Assembly (NCBI RefSeq): GCF_028598805.1
Contig: NZ_JAQRFI010000007.1
Coordinates: forward strand, 48,941 to 112,940
Origin: Xenorhabdus yunnanensis
Lineage (GTDB): Bacteria > Pseudomonadota > Gammaproteobacteria > Enterobacterales > Enterobacteriaceae
Direction: 5' to 3'
DNA length: 64,000 nt
Below the pieces are notes generated by a model. That model ran no database searches, was not told where the DNA came from, and saw only the letters and a program-made list of their open reading frames with translations. Of the stretch, positions 48,155 to 62,567 are shown piece after piece. Each line of letters opens with the position of its first letter. Within the stretch, counting starts at the first letter, position 1. Both the position numbers and the translations under genes were made by a program.

Positions 48155-48982
48155 ATGACCAACACAGCCATATTAGATAATCCAGCCACCTATTTTCCAT
48201 TGATGCCTAGAAAGGGCTTACTGGTTGGCACCCTGATTGCCATTTTATTGCACATCATTCTGATATGGCTGTTCAATCGACATGCTTCATATGATGACAC
48301 TGCCCATCATATCAACAAAAATTCTTCTACTACGGGGCTCTCCATTACGATGGTTGCCGCCTCATCGTGGGAGAATAAGCCAGAACCCGTCTCACCACCA
48401 TCCCCGCTTTTGACTGCGCCGGAATCACCGACAAAACCTCAAATTGTGCTGGATAAAGCGATCCTAACTGAAAACAAAGTGGCAAAACCGCTGGAAATCA
48501 ACAAACCAAAGAAACGTAAAAAGCAGCAGAAAGAAAAACCGCAAGAGATAGCAGAAAAGAAACCCGCCCCATCACCGCAGGTACAAGAAAACAATAAGGT
48601 AGAGCAGGTAACCAGCGGCAGCGCTCAGATTAATTCGGAAAGCAGTATGAGCCGGGCAACAACTTCACAGCCTTTGGTGGGACAGGGAAATAGTGAGATG
48701 GATAATTACCACGCCAGATTGCGGCAGGAAATTGAGCGTCATAAACGCTATCCCCGCAAGGCAAAGAGGATGAAACAGGAAGGCTCGGTCATCGTTAACT
48801 TTACCCTGCTGGATGACGGTACATTAACCGCTACCAAAGTGATTAATTCTTCAGGCAACACTACATTAGATAATGCCGCACTCGATGCCGTCAATCGTGC
48901 CATATCAGTTGGCCCCAAGCCAGCAGATATGGCGTCAGTGGTCACACTGGAACTCGATTTTATGTTGGATAAAACGAGCTAA
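48155..48982 (+). CDS. Dedicated TonB energy transducer
   Basis: The 275-residue protein has one N-terminal membrane helix (KGLLVGTLIAILLHIILIWLF near residues 20-41), a Pro/Lys-rich periplasmic spacer (KPKKRKKQQKEKPQEIAEKK), and a C-terminal TonB domain (RHKRYPRKAKRMKQEGSVIVNF, DDGTLTATKVINSSG). It should power the receptor encoded upstream. No exbB or exbD is nearby, so it must borrow them from elsewhere. It ends 10 bases from convergent mnmE. Confidence 0.9.
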   Translation: MTNTAILDNPATYFPLMPRKGLLVGTLIAILLHIILIWLFNRHASYDDTAHHINKNSSTTGLSITMVAASSWENKPEPVSPPSPLLTAPESPTKPQIVLDKAILTENKVAKPLEINKPKKRKKQQKEKPQEIAEKKPAPSPQVQENNKVEQVTSGSAQINSESSMSRATTSQPLVGQGNSEMDNYHARLRQEIERHKRYPRKAKRMKQEGSVIVNFTLLDDGTLTATKVINSSGNTTLDNAALDAVNRAISVGPKPADMASVVTLELDFMLDKTS

Positions 48983-48992
48983 CACCAGTTTT

Positions 48993-50357
48993 TCACTTAC
49001 CAATACAAAAACTCGAGAAAATTCGCCCCAACAAATCATCGGAAGTAAATTCGCCGGTGATTTCACTCAATGTTTGCTGTGCCAGACGCAGTTCTTCTGC
49101 CAGCAATTCTCCTGAACGGGCAAAGACCAGTTGCTGATGGCCTTCCTGTAAATGTTCTGCCGCCGTATTCAATGCCTGCAAATGACGACGACGGGCAAGG
49201 AAACCACCTTCAGTATTACTGTTGAAACCGATTGTCTCTTTTAGATGGTCGCGCAGCGAATCGACACCTTTCCCATCACGGGCAGAGAGGCGAATTAATG
49301 TATAACCGCTGATTTCTGAAACACCGATTTCTTCCCCGGTCATATCTGTCTTATTACGAATGACCGTAATAGGCAGAGATTCAGGCAGCTTAGTCATAAA
49401 TTCAGGCCAGATTTGTGCCGGCTCAATGGCATCCGTGGTTGTACTGTCCACCATAAACAGCACCCGATCGGCCTGCTCGATTTCCTGCCATGCCCGCTCA
49501 ATGCCGATACGTTCCACTTCATCGCTCGCTTCGCGCAATCCCGCCGTATCAATCACATGCAGCGGCATTCCATCGATATGAATATGTTCACGCAAAACAT
49601 CACGTGTTGTACCTGCAATATCAGTCACAATCGCGGCTTCACGTCCTGCCAGTGCATTAAGCAGGCTGGATTTACCCGCATTCGGGCGCCCTGCAATCAC
49701 GACTTTCATGCCTTCACGCAACAAGCTGCCCTGACGCGCCTGTGAACGCACCTGATCCAGTTCTGTGATCACTTTATCCAGCTTGGCTTCTATCTTGCCA
49801 TCAGAAAGGAAATCAATCTCTTCATCAGGAAAATCAATCGCTGCTTCAACGTAGATCCGCAAGTTAGTCAGCGCTTCTACCATTTGATGAACTTGGTTGG
49901 AGAACGTTCCTTGTAGGGAGTTCATCGCGGAGCGTGCCGCTTGTTCGGAACTGGCGTCGATCAAATCTGCAATGGCTTCTGCTTGTGCCAAATCGAGTTT
50001 ATCATTCAAGAAAGCACGTTCAGAAAACTCCCCCGGATTCGCAATGCGCACGCCGGAAATAGCCAGAATACGCTTTAACAGCAAATCCAGAATAACTGGC
50101 CCGCCGTGCCCTTGAAGCTCCAGTACATCTTCTCCCGTAAATGAGTTAGGGCCAGGAAAGTAAAGTGCAATCCCCTGATCAAGTACAGAACCATCTACAT
50201 CACGGAAGGGCAGGTAATCAGCATAACGGGGTTTTGGGAGTTTCCCCAATACCACCTGAGCGACTTCCGCCGCCTTACGGCCAGAAATACGCAGAATGCC
50301 TACACCGCCTCGTCCCGGAGGAGTGGCCTGAGCGACTATTGTATCGGTGGTATTCAT
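48993..50357 (-). CDS. mnmE: tRNA modification GTPase MnmE
   Basis: MnmE with MnmG adds the carboxymethylaminomethyl group to U34 of some tRNAs. The N-terminal tetrahydrofolate domain starts [25 protein letters not shown]. The GTPase has [29 protein letters not shown] and NKTD. The C-terminal CIGK holds the conserved Cys. The 454-residue length is that of E. coli. It is part of the yidC-mnmE neighbourhood; the 3' end is a known target of SGI1-type islands, but no integrase is present here. Confidence 0.97.
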   Translation of the reverse strand: MNTTDTIVAQATPPGRGGVGILRISGRKAAEVAQVVLGKLPKPRYADYLPFRDVDGSVLDQGIALYFPGPNSFTGEDVLELQGHGGPVILDLLLKRILAISGVRIANPGEFSERAFLNDKLDLAQAEAIADLIDASSEQAARSAMNSLQGTFSNQVHQMVEALTNLRIYVEAAIDFPDEEIDFLSDGKIEAKLDKVITELDQVRSQARQGSLLREGMKVVIAGRPNAGKSSLLNALAGREAAIVTDIAGTTRDVLREHIHIDGMPLHVIDTAGLREASDEVERIGIERAWQEIEQADRVLFMVDSTTTDAIEPAQIWPEFMTKLPESLPITVIRNKTDMTGEEIGVSEISGYTLIRLSARDGKGVDSLRDHLKETIGFNSNTEGGFLARRRHLQALNTAAEHLQEGHQQLVFARSGELLAEELRLAQQTLSEITGEFTSDDLLGRIFSSFCIGK

Positions 50358-50455
50358 GAAATTCTCTCTTTTGACCTATATCCGCCATCTTCAAGCAAAT
50401 TGCTGCTTTATTGACTGTAAGCTGAAATCTATCGGGTATATAAACTGCAATAATA

Positions 50456-50476
50456 AAGGCGGTCAATGACCGCCTT
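50456..50476 (-). terminator. Terminator between yidC and mnmE
   Basis: A 9-bp stem (aaggcggtc / gaccgcctt, loop of 3) precedes T-rich bases on the minus strand, between the yidC stop and the mnmE start. Confidence 0.7.
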
Positions 50477-50544
50477 CTACTTATATTTTAAAATTAATAC
50501 CTTATTTTAAAACAAGTATCTTAAAAACTAGCTTTTAAAAAGCG

Positions 50545-52161
50545 CTACTTTTTTTCGCGGGTATGCAAGCCGCGTTTCTCCAGACTGCGGAAAATAACCT
50601 GCTGCTGGATAATGGTAACCAAGTTACTGACGATATAGTACAGAACCAGACCAGATGGGAACCACAAGAAGAAGACGGTGAACACGACAGGCATGTAGGT
50701 CATGATCTTCTGCTGCATTGGGTCAGTCACAGTAGTTGGTGACAGTTTCTGGATAACAAACATGGTCACACCCATCAGCAATGGCAGAATGTAGTAAGGA
50801 TCTTGTGCAGACAAATCCTTAATCCAACCAATGAACGGTGCATGGCGCAGCTCAACAGAACCCATCAGCATATAGTACAACGCAAGGAAGATTGGCATTT
50901 GAATCAACAGAGGTAAGCAACCGCCCAGCGGGTTTACTTTCTCAGTTTTGTACAACGCCATCATTTCTTGGCTCATGCGCTGGCGATCATCACCAAAACG
51001 CTCCCGCATCGTCGTGATTTTCGGCTGCAACAGACGCATTTTCGCCATTGAAGTGTATTGCGCTTTAGTCAGCGGATACATGATACCGCGTACGATAAAG
51101 GTGATCGCAATAATGGAGAAACCCCAGTTACCGATGAATTCATGCAGGAATTTCAACAGCTTGAACAATGGCTGAGAAATGAACCACAACCAACCGTAAT
51201 CTACAGTCAGATCCAGATGTGGTGCAACCGCCGCCATTTTGTCCTGAATTTCAGGGCCTACCCACAGAGTAGAAGAAATATTCTGCTGGCTCTTCGGCGC
51301 GATATTGATGTTTTCACCCTTGTACCCGACGATCGCCATTTTTTGGTCTTTCAGGTCAATGGTATAGAAAGTACTGGTTTTGCTTTCTCCCGGAACCCAA
51401 GCAGTAGCGAAATATTGTTGGAGCATCGCTACCCAGCCACCTTTTGTGGATACGGAAAGCTCTTTGCTTTCAATATCACCAAATTTGTACTTTTCGTATT
51501 TTGTGTTATCAGAAGAGTAAGCAGCACCACGATAAGTATGCAGAGCAAAGTTGCTGCTGCCATTATCACGATGTTTTGGCAAATCAATGCTCTGCTTCAA
51601 CTGACCGAAAAACGCCATCTGTAATGGTTTGTCAGTGACGTTATTGATGCTGTAATCAACAGAAACTGCATAGCCACCGCGTTTTAAAACGAAGGTCTTG
51701 ACATAAACCACGCCATCCGGTGCGGTATAAGTCATCGGAATACGTAATTCATCCTGACCATCAGCCAAAACAAAGCTATTTTGGGTGGCATGATAAAGCG
51801 GACGTTCAGCTTGCTTATCTGGACCATTGGTACCAGTTAATCCACTTTGAGCCTGATAAGTGAACTCAGGGGTTGTTTCCAGCAGTTTGAACGGTGTTTT
51901 GGAGCCCAGAGTATCTGGATAGGCCAGCAGATCAGCCTCCTCGATATCACCGCCACGGGTATTGATATGCAATGAAAGCACATCCGTTTTCACGGTGACC
52001 AGTTTACCTTGCCCACTGCTTGCTTCGCTACTCAGCGTAGTATTTGCTTGCTGCGTGATCTGGGCCGTTGGTTGTGGGTTTTTGTCATTTTCCCACGCCT
52101 GCCAGACCAAGAACGAAACAAACAGCAAGGCGATGAGAAGAAGATTGCGTTGCGAATCCAT
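50545..52161 (-). CDS. yidC: Membrane protein insertase YidC
   Basis: YidC inserts and folds inner-membrane proteins with or without Sec. The N-terminal span ([18 protein letters not shown]) is followed by a large periplasmic domain and then the conserved insertase helices, including [23 protein letters not shown] with the hydrophilic-groove Arg, and [21 protein letters not shown]. The basic C-tail ends RGLHTREKK. The length of 538 is typical of enterobacteria. It follows yidD by 2 bases. Confidence 0.97.
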   Translation of the reverse strand: MDSQRNLLLIALLFVSFLVWQAWENDKNPQPTAQITQQANTTLSSEASSGQGKLVTVKTDVLSLHINTRGGDIEEADLLAYPDTLGSKTPFKLLETTPEFTYQAQSGLTGTNGPDKQAERPLYHATQNSFVLADGQDELRIPMTYTAPDGVVYVKTFVLKRGGYAVSVDYSINNVTDKPLQMAFFGQLKQSIDLPKHRDNGSSNFALHTYRGAAYSSDNTKYEKYKFGDIESKELSVSTKGGWVAMLQQYFATAWVPGESKTSTFYTIDLKDQKMAIVGYKGENINIAPKSQQNISSTLWVGPEIQDKMAAVAPHLDLTVDYGWLWFISQPLFKLLKFLHEFIGNWGFSIIAITFIVRGIMYPLTKAQYTSMAKMRLLQPKITTMRERFGDDRQRMSQEMMALYKTEKVNPLGGCLPLLIQMPIFLALYYMLMGSVELRHAPFIGWIKDLSAQDPYYILPLLMGVTMFVIQKLSPTTVTDPMQQKIMTYMPVVFTVFFLWFPSGLVLYYIVSNLVTIIQQQVIFRSLEKRGLHTREKK

Positions 52162-52163
52162 CG

Positions 52164-52424
52164 TTAATGTTCTCTGTTATCGTCGTTTTTTTTAGGTGGG
52201 ACAGGATCATCACCACCTTCGTGTAAAGGATGGCATTTTAATACGCGCTTCACTGTTAACCAGCTGCCTTTTATCATTCCAAACCTGCGCAATGCCTCTA
52301 TGCCATAGTGGGAACAGGTAGGATTGAAACGACAATGAGGCCCCAGCAGTGGACTAATCACTAACTGGTAGCCTCGGATCAAAGCAATCAGGAGGCGCGA
52401 GCCAAGCGACAGTGACGACGCCAT
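52164..52424 (-). CDS. yidD: Membrane protein insertion efficiency factor YidD
   Basis: The 86-residue protein has the DUF37 core: [24 protein letters not shown] then [12 protein letters not shown] and [17 protein letters not shown]. The Cys residues of the family are present. It aids membrane insertion with YidC. It overlaps the end of rnpA by 37 bases in another frame, the usual arrangement in this operon. Confidence 0.95.
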   Translation of the reverse strand: MASSLSLGSRLLIALIRGYQLVISPLLGPHCRFNPTCSHYGIEALRRFGMIKGSWLTVKRVLKCHPLHEGGDDPVPPKKNDDNREH

Positions 52425-52747
52425 AATTTGCCCAAAGCTTCCGTTAGCTCACGGTTATCAAGCTCAGCAACCCCTTTTCTCACCAAAATCACAAAATCCA
52501 TTGAAGGCAATTTATGCTGGTTTAAACGAAAACTTTCACGAGCCAGTCGCTTGATACGATTTCGCTCATGGGCGCGTTTAACATTTTTTTTGGCTACGGT
52601 TAGACCGATGCGGGGATGCCCCAGCTCATTCAAGCGTCCGAGAATAGTTATTTCTGCAGAGCTTGCCCGTTGTGGCTGCTGGAAAACATATGTGAAATGC
52701 TCGGGAGTTAACAAACGTAACTCCCTCGGAAAAGCGAGCTTAACCAC
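52388..52747 (-). CDS. rnpA: Ribonuclease P protein component
   Basis: RnpA is the protein part of RNase P, which matures tRNA 5' ends. It begins [18 protein letters not shown] and has the signature [29 protein letters not shown], the RNR box that binds P RNA. The 119-residue length fits E. coli. It lies between rpmH and yidD in the usual operon. Confidence 0.97.
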   Translation of the reverse strand: MVKLAFPRELRLLTPEHFTYVFQQPQRASSAEITILGRLNELGHPRIGLTVAKKNVKRAHERNRIKRLARESFRLNQHKLPSMDFVILVRKGVAELDNRELTEALGKLWRRHCRLARAS

Positions 52748-52765
52748 TTGGTATGGTTAGCTTTA

Positions 52766-53635
<870 letters not shown>

Positions 53636-55024
53636 GTGTCACTTTCGCTTTGGCAGCAATGTCTTGCCCGATTGCAGGATGAGTTACCTGCCACAGAATT
53701 CAGTATGTGGATACGACCCCTTCAGGCAGAACTAAGTGATAACACTTTGGCTCTCTATGCCCCCAACCGTTTTGTGCTGGATTGGGTAAGAGAGAAATAT
53801 ATTAATAATATCAATTTGTTATTAAATGATTTCTGTGGTCCTGAAGTACCGTTACTGCGTTTTGAAGTAGGAAATAAACCTGTTTCACCAAACCAGTCTG
53901 CAGCTCAGAAAATCATTGCCGATATGCCAGTGGCTGCTGCGCCGTCCAATTCATCAGTACGCCCAAGTTGGGACAACCCAAAAGCCCAGCCAGAGTTATC
54001 TTATCGTTCCAATGTTAATCCCAAGCATACATTCGATAACTTTGTTGAAGGTAAATCCAACCAACTCGCCAGAGCTGCTGCCAGACAAGTAGCTGATAAT
54101 CCAGGGGGCGCATACAATCCCCTGTTCCTCTATGGCGGAACCGGATTGGGCAAAACCCACCTTTTGCATGCTGTCGGCAACAGCATCATGGCACGCAAGT
54201 CCAATGCAAAAGTGGTTTACATGCACTCTGAACGTTTCGTTCAGGATATGGTAAAAGCATTACAAAATAATGCGATAGAAGAATTCAAACGTTATTATCG
54301 CTCAGTGGATGCCCTACTGATCGATGATATTCAGTTTTTTGCAAATAAAGAGCGATCCCAAGAAGAATTCTTTCATACGTTCAATGCCTTGTTAGAAGGT
54401 AATCAACAGATTATTCTGACATCAGACCGCTATCCGAAAGAGATCAATGGCGTCGAAGATCGGTTAAAATCCCGTTTTGGCTGGGGATTAACCGTTGCCA
54501 TCGAACCACCGGAGCTGGAGACTCGCGTTGCCATTCTGATGAAGAAAGCTGATGAGAATCAAATCCAGTTACCGGGAGAAGTGGCTTTCTTTATTGCCAA
54601 GCGCCTGAGATCTAACGTTCGTGAACTCGAAGGCGCCTTGAATCGAGTCATCGCCAATGCCAATTTTACAGGCCGTGCGATTACTATTGATTTTGTACGC
54701 GAAGCATTACGTGACTTATTGGCTCTACAGGAAAAGCTGGTAACCATTGATAATATTCAGAAAACTGTAGCTGAATATTACAAAATCAAGGTTGCGGATC
54801 TGCTTTCCAAGCGCCGCTCACGCTCCGTTGCCCGTCCGAGACAAATGGCAATGGCGCTGGCAAAAGAGCTGACAAATCACAGCTTGCCTGAAATCGGGGA
54901 TGCCTTTGGTGGACGTGACCATACAACTGTACTTCATGCCTGTCGAAAAATCGAACAACTGCGTGAAGAGAGTCATGACATCAAAGAAGATTTTTCTAAC
55001 TTAATCAGAACATTATCTTCCTAG
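53636..55024 (+). CDS. dnaA: Chromosomal replication initiator DnaA
   Basis: DnaA binds oriC boxes and melts the origin. Domain I is at the N-terminus ([21 protein letters not shown]). The AAA+ domain has the Walker [17 protein letters not shown] and Walker [10 protein letters not shown]. Domain IV ends with [19 protein letters not shown], the DNA-binding signature. It starts with GTG at 53636 with TAGGGGAG upstream, as in E. coli. It is the first gene of dnaA-dnaN-recF-gyrB. Confidence 0.98.
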   Translation: MSLSLWQQCLARLQDELPATEFSMWIRPLQAELSDNTLALYAPNRFVLDWVREKYINNINLLLNDFCGPEVPLLRFEVGNKPVSPNQSAAQKIIADMPVAAAPSNSSVRPSWDNPKAQPELSYRSNVNPKHTFDNFVEGKSNQLARAAARQVADNPGGAYNPLFLYGGTGLGKTHLLHAVGNSIMARKSNAKVVYMHSERFVQDMVKALQNNAIEEFKRYYRSVDALLIDDIQFFANKERSQEEFFHTFNALLEGNQQIILTSDRYPKEINGVEDRLKSRFGWGLTVAIEPPELETRVAILMKKADENQIQLPGEVAFFIAKRLRSNVRELEGALNRVIANANFTGRAITIDFVREALRDLLALQEKLVTIDNIQKTVAEYYKIKVADLLSKRRSRSVARPRQMAMALAKELTNHSLPEIGDAFGGRDHTTVLHACRKIEQLREESHDIKEDFSNLIRTLSS

Positions 55025-55028
55025 CGCT

Positions 55029-56129
55029 ATGAAATTCATCATTGAACGTGAGCAATTATTAAAACCTTTGCAGCAGGTGAGCAGCCCCTTGGGCGGCCGC
55101 CCTACTCTGCCCATTTTAGGCAACTTATTATTACAAGTCACAGCAGGTTCCCTGCTGCTGACGGGCACCGATTTGGAAATGGAAATGAAGGCTCGGGTTA
55201 CACTTGCCCAGCCACATGAACAAGGTGCAACCACTGTCCCCGCACGTAAATTCTTTGATATCTGGCGCGGGTTGCCTGACGGAGCGGAAATCAGCGTAGA
55301 ACTGGACGGCGATCGCATTCTCGTCCGTTCTGGTCGCAGCCGTTTTTCGCTCTCGACTCTACCCGCTTCAGATTTTCCCAATCTTGATGACTGGCAGAGC
55401 GAAGTCGAATTTTCTCTGCCTCAGGCCACACTGAAACGTCTGATTGAATCCACTCAATTTTCCATGGCGCATCAGGATGTTCGCTATTACTTGAATGGTA
55501 TGTTGTTTGAAACTGAAGGCGAAGAACTGCGTACCGTAGCCACCGATGGTCATCGTTTGGCGGTTTGTTCAATGAACATCGGACAAAACCTGCCGTCCCA
55601 TTCAGTGATCGTACCTCGCAAAGGGGTCATTGAATTAATGCGTCTGCTGGATGGTGGTGACAACCCACTGCAACTACAGATTGGTCGCAACAACATCCGT
55701 GCCCATGTTAGTGATTTTATCTTCACATCGAAGTTGGTTGATGGCCGCTTTCCTGACTATCGCCTCGTACTGCCAAAAAATCCTGATAAAACGTTGGAAG
55801 CTAATTGTGACACGCTTAAGCAGGCATTTTCACGGGCAGCGATTTTATCCAACGAAAAATTCCGTGGCGTTCGCATCTATTTAAGTGAAAACCAACTTAG
55901 AATTACCGCCAATAATCCTGAGCAGGAAGAAGCAGAAGAGATCGTTGATGTCAGTTATCAGGGCACTGAAATGGAAATTGGCTTCAATGTCAGCTACGTA
56001 TTGGATGTTCTAAACGCATTGAAATGCGAGCAAGTGAGCCTCCTGCTAACGGATGCCACATCCAGTGTAAAAATTGAGAATTCAGCCAGTCAAGCTGCGA
56101 CTTATGTCGTGATGCCGATGCGTCTGTAA
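55029..56129 (+). CDS. dnaN: DNA polymerase III beta sliding clamp
   Basis: The 366-residue beta clamp begins MKFIIEREQLLKPLQQVSSPL and ends ATYVVMPMRL, as in E. coli. It forms the ring that tethers polymerases to DNA. It lies 4 bases after dnaA, so expression is coupled. Three repeated clamp domains of about 120 residues are expected from the family. Confidence 0.98.
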   Translation: MKFIIEREQLLKPLQQVSSPLGGRPTLPILGNLLLQVTAGSLLLTGTDLEMEMKARVTLAQPHEQGATTVPARKFFDIWRGLPDGAEISVELDGDRILVRSGRSRFSLSTLPASDFPNLDDWQSEVEFSLPQATLKRLIESTQFSMAHQDVRYYLNGMLFETEGEELRTVATDGHRLAVCSMNIGQNLPSHSVIVPRKGVIELMRLLDGGDNPLQLQIGRNNIRAHVSDFIFTSKLVDGRFPDYRLVLPKNPDKTLEANCDTLKQAFSRAAILSNEKFRGVRIYLSENQLRITANNPEQEEAEEIVDVSYQGTEMEIGFNVSYVLDVLNALKCEQVSLLLTDATSSVKIENSASQAATYVVMPMRL

Positions 56130-56162
56130 AGAATGCGCCTATAACAGAATTAACTCATAAAT

Positions 56163-57254
56163 ATGATTCTCTCGCGTTTGCTGATCCGCGATTTCCGTAA
56201 TATCGCGGATGCTGATCTGTCATTGGCAACCGGTTTTAATTTTCTGGTTGGGCCAAACGGTAGCGGCAAAACAAGTATACTGGAAGCCATTTATACATTA
56301 GGCCATGGTCGTGCTTTTCGCAGTATTCAGGCAGGAAGAGTAATTCGCCATGACTGCGAAGAGTTCATTCTTCATGGGCGAATTAATCAGCAATCCCATG
56401 AACGTATGTTGTCGGTGGGCTTAAGCAAAAACCGTCAAGGCGATAGCAAGGTCAGGATAGATGGCAGTGATGGGCATAAAATTGCTGAATTGGCGAAAAT
56501 GCTGCCCATGCAACTTATTACGCCAGAAGGTTTTACTTTACTAAATGGTGGCCCGAAATATCGTCGGGCTTTTATTGATTGGGGATGCTTTCACAATGAA
56601 CCACGCTTTTTTACTGCCTGGGCCAACCTGAAAAGGCTGCTCAAGCAGCGGAATGCGGCATTGCGACAAGTCACCCGCTACAGCCAAATCCAGCATTGGG
56701 ATCGGGAGCTTGCTCCGCTCGCAACCGAAATCAGTCAATGGCGGGCTGAATATATTGCAGGAATTTCCGAGGATATAGAAAAAACCTGTAAACAATTTTT
56801 ACCTGAATTCACACTCAGCATCAGCTTCCAACAAGGCTGGGACAAAGAGAGTGAATATGCGGAACTGCTCGCGCGGCAATTTGAGCGCGACAGATCGCTA
56901 ACCTACACGGCTTCCGGCCCGCATAAAGCTGATCTGCGGATCAGGGCGGACAGTACACCAGTAGAAGATATGCTGTCCCGTGGTCAGTTGAAGCTACTGA
57001 TGTGCGCGTTGAGGTTAGCACAGGGTGAATATTTCACCCGACAGAGCGGGCAAAAATGCCTGTATCTGCTTGATGATTTTGCCTCAGAACTGGATGCCGG
57101 CCGTCGTCAGCTATTAGCCGGGCGTCTAAAATCTACGCAAGCCCAAGTGTTTGTCAGTGCAATTACACCTGGGCAAGTTACAGACATGATTGATGTAAAT
57201 AGCAGGATGTTTCGCGTAGAACATGGCAAAATCGAGGTTCAACCACAGGATTAA
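56163..57254 (+). CDS. recF: DNA repair/recombination protein RecF
   Basis: RecF is an SMC-like ATPase that helps load RecA at gaps. It has Walker [20 protein letters not shown] near residue 30, the signature [18 protein letters not shown] and Walker [12 protein letters not shown]. The 363-residue length fits. It is between dnaN and gyrB in the standard operon. Confidence 0.98.
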   Translation: MILSRLLIRDFRNIADADLSLATGFNFLVGPNGSGKTSILEAIYTLGHGRAFRSIQAGRVIRHDCEEFILHGRINQQSHERMLSVGLSKNRQGDSKVRIDGSDGHKIAELAKMLPMQLITPEGFTLLNGGPKYRRAFIDWGCFHNEPRFFTAWANLKRLLKQRNAALRQVTRYSQIQHWDRELAPLATEISQWRAEYIAGISEDIEKTCKQFLPEFTLSISFQQGWDKESEYAELLARQFERDRSLTYTASGPHKADLRIRADSTPVEDMLSRGQLKLLMCALRLAQGEYFTRQSGQKCLYLLDDFASELDAGRRQLLAGRLKSTQAQVFVSAITPGQVTDMIDVNSRMFRVEHGKIEVQPQD

Positions 57255-59687
<2,433 letters not shown>

Positions 59688-59704
59688 TTTTGCTGCTTAA
59701 ATCT

Positions 59705-59767
59705 TATATCCCAGATGATCATGTTATCTGGGATATAAAACCTCATACAGATTCATGTATGAGGTTT
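59705..59767 (+). terminator. gyrB terminator region (two hairpins)
   Basis: A 12-bp stem with a 9-base loop (tatatcccagat / atctgggatata, 59705-59737) is followed by a second hairpin (aaacctcatac / gtatgaggttt, 59738-59767) with T-residues after it. The second is the better terminator candidate. Confidence 0.75.
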
Positions 59768-60093
59768 CATTTCCCAACCCTGCTCAATATGTCATTATTA
59801 TTTTATTTATAACTATAATCAGAGAAATCCATGAGGTAGGAAAACCAGATAATCAGAAAAGATGAAAATCCAGAAAAAACAAAACTAAAAGCATAGTGCT
59901 ATGATTTATTAAAAAATAATCAATAAAAAAACAAAATATATACATTTTAAATAGACAAAGAAAATATTTTGTTTATCCTATATAAAATAGTTATCTCTAC
60001 GACAATCCCCCTCCTCCAACGCAAAAACATAAGAAAAACAAACTACTTATTTTCACCAAAAGCCAATTCATTTACAATCAAAGAGATCTCATC
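59768..60093. other. AT-rich spacer after gyrB
   Basis: About 330 very AT-rich bases show no ORF or repeat. They probably hold the promoter of the GNAT gene. Confidence 0.5.
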
Positions 60094-60882
60094 ATGCTAA
60101 AACGAACTGCCTCCTTTAATAGTTATATACACAAAACTCCATCATACTCTTTATCCCGTTCAAAATCTTTCCATTCTTTACCACCTGATAATATATTGAA
60201 GATAAACGTTAATTACCAAAATCCAAGATTGATTAACGGATATGTGCCAGTAATCAGAGAAACTAATATAGAAAAGGGAATAATTGCAGTTAATCAAATT
60301 TACCAATCAATCAAGACAGATGGATGGATTAGTCATATTAGTAATACTGGTGATATTAGTGATATTACTAAAAGAGAAAAAGAGATATACAAAAAACAAG
60401 AAAAAACACGCGAAGATTTATGGAATATGAGATGCTGCATAACATATAATCTTTTAAATAAGATGCAAAAACTTTTAAATTTGCTGAAGAAAATGGGAGA
60501 TACTCAAAACCACACTTGTTTTGTTTGTTACAATAATACGAAACCTACCGGAGTCATACTAATTAGAAAATATCATTCTCAACATAGCAGAGTAAAAGCG
60601 TACTATCCTGAGATAATTTACCTTATAACCCACCCAGGCATCCAGAATTGTGCCTATTTACTGATGGAAAAAGCAGTTAATATATCTTATCAAATGGGTT
60701 ATCACGGAAAATTGAAACTAACAATTGCAACAGATGAACTATCTCCAAAAGTTTATGAAAAGATGGGTTTTATTAAAATGAAAGAGCCAGATAATATGAA
60801 GATGACATTAGACCCGAATGGAAACAAAGCCTGGATTTTCTCTCCGAGTCATGGCGGTTATCGATTTACAGGAACTTACTGA
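60094..60882 (+). CDS. Orphan GNAT-like acetyltransferase
   Basis: The C-terminal half resembles a GNAT domain: HTCFVCYNNTKPTGVILIRKY, then PEIIYLITHPGIQNCAYLLMEKA near residue 175, and KLTIATDELSPKVYEKMGFIKM. The usual R/Q-x-x-G-x-G/A loop is only partly kept (HPGIQNCA), so activity is uncertain. The N-terminal 100 residues are Ser/Lys-rich with little order (TPSYSLSRSKSFHSLPP), reminiscent of secreted effector proteins. Codon use is AT-rich and unlike gyrB. It stands alone between gyrB and convergent asd. A transferred gene is likely; an effector role is only a guess. Confidence 0.65.
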   Translation: MLKRTASFNSYIHKTPSYSLSRSKSFHSLPPDNILKINVNYQNPRLINGYVPVIRETNIEKGIIAVNQIYQSIKTDGWISHISNTGDISDITKREKEIYKKQEKTREDLWNMRCCITYNLLNKMQKLLNLLKKMGDTQNHTCFVCYNNTKPTGVILIRKYHSQHSRVKAYYPEIIYLITHPGIQNCAYLLMEKAVNISYQMGYHGKLKLTIATDELSPKVYEKMGFIKMKEPDNMKMTLDPNGNKAWIFSPSHGGYRFTGTY

Positions 60883-60997
60883 AATTAAAGATAATACAAA
60901 GTATTCAATGAAAAATAACAAAACTCAAACCGCCAATTTACCTATTCAATTGGCGGCCGATTTCAGAAAATCCAATAAAATAACTATTAGATTCTTT

Positions 60998-62119
60998 CTA
61001 CAGCAGAATACGCAACATCCGGCGCAACGGCTCAGCCGCTCCCCACAACAGCTGATCACCAACAGTAAAGGCGGATAGATATTCCGGCCCCATATTCAGC
61101 TTACGCAGACGACCAACTGGTGTATTCAATGTTCCGGTAACCGCGGCTGGTGTTAACTCACGCATCGTCAATTCACGATCATTTGGGATAACGCGAACCC
61201 AATCATTATGGGAAGCCAACAACATTTCAATTTCATGAATCGGAATGTCTTTTTTCAATTTCAGGGTAAAAGCCTGACTATGACAGCGCAATGCTCCAAT
61301 ACGGACACACAGGCCATCAATCGGAATCACATTGTTACCCGTGTTCAGGATCTTGTTAGTTTCTGCCTGGCCTTTCCACTCTTCGCGGCTCTGCCCATTA
61401 TCCAATTGCTTATCAATCCACGGAATCAAACTTCCCGCTAAAGGAACGCCAAATTGTTCCGTCGGCAATGCACCGCTGCGGGTAAAATTTGTTACACGTT
61501 TTTCAATATCCAAAATTGCGGAAGCAGGGTTCTGTAACTCCCCAGAAACCTGATTATGCAGCATCCCCATTTGCACCAACAACTCACGCATATGGCGAGC
61601 ACCACCGCCAGAAGCTGCCTGATAGGTCGATACCGACGCCCATTCAATCAAATCATTGGCAAACAACCCGCCCAACGACATCAACATCAAACTAACGGTA
61701 CAGTTACCACCAACAAAGGTTTTGATACCTTTATTCAGGCTATTCTGAATATGCTGATGGTTAACAGGATCAAGAATAATGACTGCATCATCATTCATAC
61801 GCAGCGCAGAAGCGGCATCGATCCAATATCCCTGCCAACCTGTTGCCTTCAGTTTGGGATAGATTTCATTAGTATAATCCCCACCCTGACAGCTAATGAT
61901 AATATCCAGCGCATTCAGAGCCTCGATATCAAAAGCATCTTGTAATACACCTGATTTTCCTGCGTTATTTATTGCAAACTGCGGGGCAGGAAGCCCATGC
62001 TGGGAAGTTGTGAAAAAAACCGGATTGATCTCATCAAAATCCCGTTCTTCCAACATCCGCTGCATCAATACTGAGCCGACCATACCACGCCAGCCGATAA
62101 AACCTACACTTTTCATCAT
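60998..62119 (-). CDS. asd: Aspartate-semialdehyde dehydrogenase
   Basis: Asd reduces beta-aspartyl phosphate to the semialdehyde, the branch point to lysine, methionine, threonine and cell-wall diaminopimelate. The N-terminal NADP loop is [18 protein letters not shown]. The active-site Cys is in [17 protein letters not shown], and the substrate-site residues are in [12 protein letters not shown]. The ATG at 62119 (MMKSVGF) with AGGG upstream is used; an open frame to 62224 is non-homologous. The protein of about 373 residues matches the proteobacterial family. Confidence 0.96.
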   Translation of the reverse strand: MMKSVGFIGWRGMVGSVLMQRMLEERDFDEINPVFFTTSQHGLPAPQFAINNAGKSGVLQDAFDIEALNALDIIISCQGGDYTNEIYPKLKATGWQGYWIDAASALRMNDDAVIILDPVNHQHIQNSLNKGIKTFVGGNCTVSLMLMSLGGLFANDLIEWASVSTYQAASGGGARHMRELLVQMGMLHNQVSGELQNPASAILDIEKRVTNFTRSGALPTEQFGVPLAGSLIPWIDKQLDNGQSREEWKGQAETNKILNTGNNVIPIDGLCVRIGALRCHSQAFTLKLKKDIPIHEIEMLLASHNDWVRVIPNDRELTMRELTPAAVTGTLNTPVGRLRKLNMGPEYLSAFTVGDQLLWGAAEPLRRMLRILL

Positions 62120-62567
62120 GGATACCCTGTCTTGAGAGAAATTAATCAGACACACTGACCCCATTAAAGCTGACAAAATATGACGAAAGGTGCAAGCATA
62201 TTTATGAACTATGTCACTAAGCATTTCTGCATGGATGCACCCGCCATTTTAAACCATATTGAGGTATGTCCTTCCATACCAGTATCAAAATTATTTAGCG
62301 GTTTACCCGCTCTTTAGGTCTCAAGAACCGCATTGAGGTGATCGGAGCCAATTGAGAGAATTCTGAAGCAAAATATTCATCGATTCTTCATACTAAGAGC
62401 ACGAATAAAATGGCGATGAAATGGATTATTCTTCACTTAATTAATTATTATAGGAGTAAAAAATCAAAAACAAATAATGTTGTAAATGGGTGAACAAAGT
62501 AGTGTTTTCAATCACTGTAGTTACTCATGAATGGATAGTTGTAACGATAATCAATCAATAAGGTTAA
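62120..62567. other. Upstream region of asd, non-coding
   Basis: These roughly 450 bases hold the asd promoter and no other supported gene. I saw no strong repeat or riboswitch. A lysine-riboswitch cannot be excluded by eye. Confidence 0.4.

Noticed and set aside
48982..48993. mnmE 3' end as site of an integrated SGI1-like island
   Set aside because: No integrase or att repeats are present; the tonB gene simply converges on mnmE.
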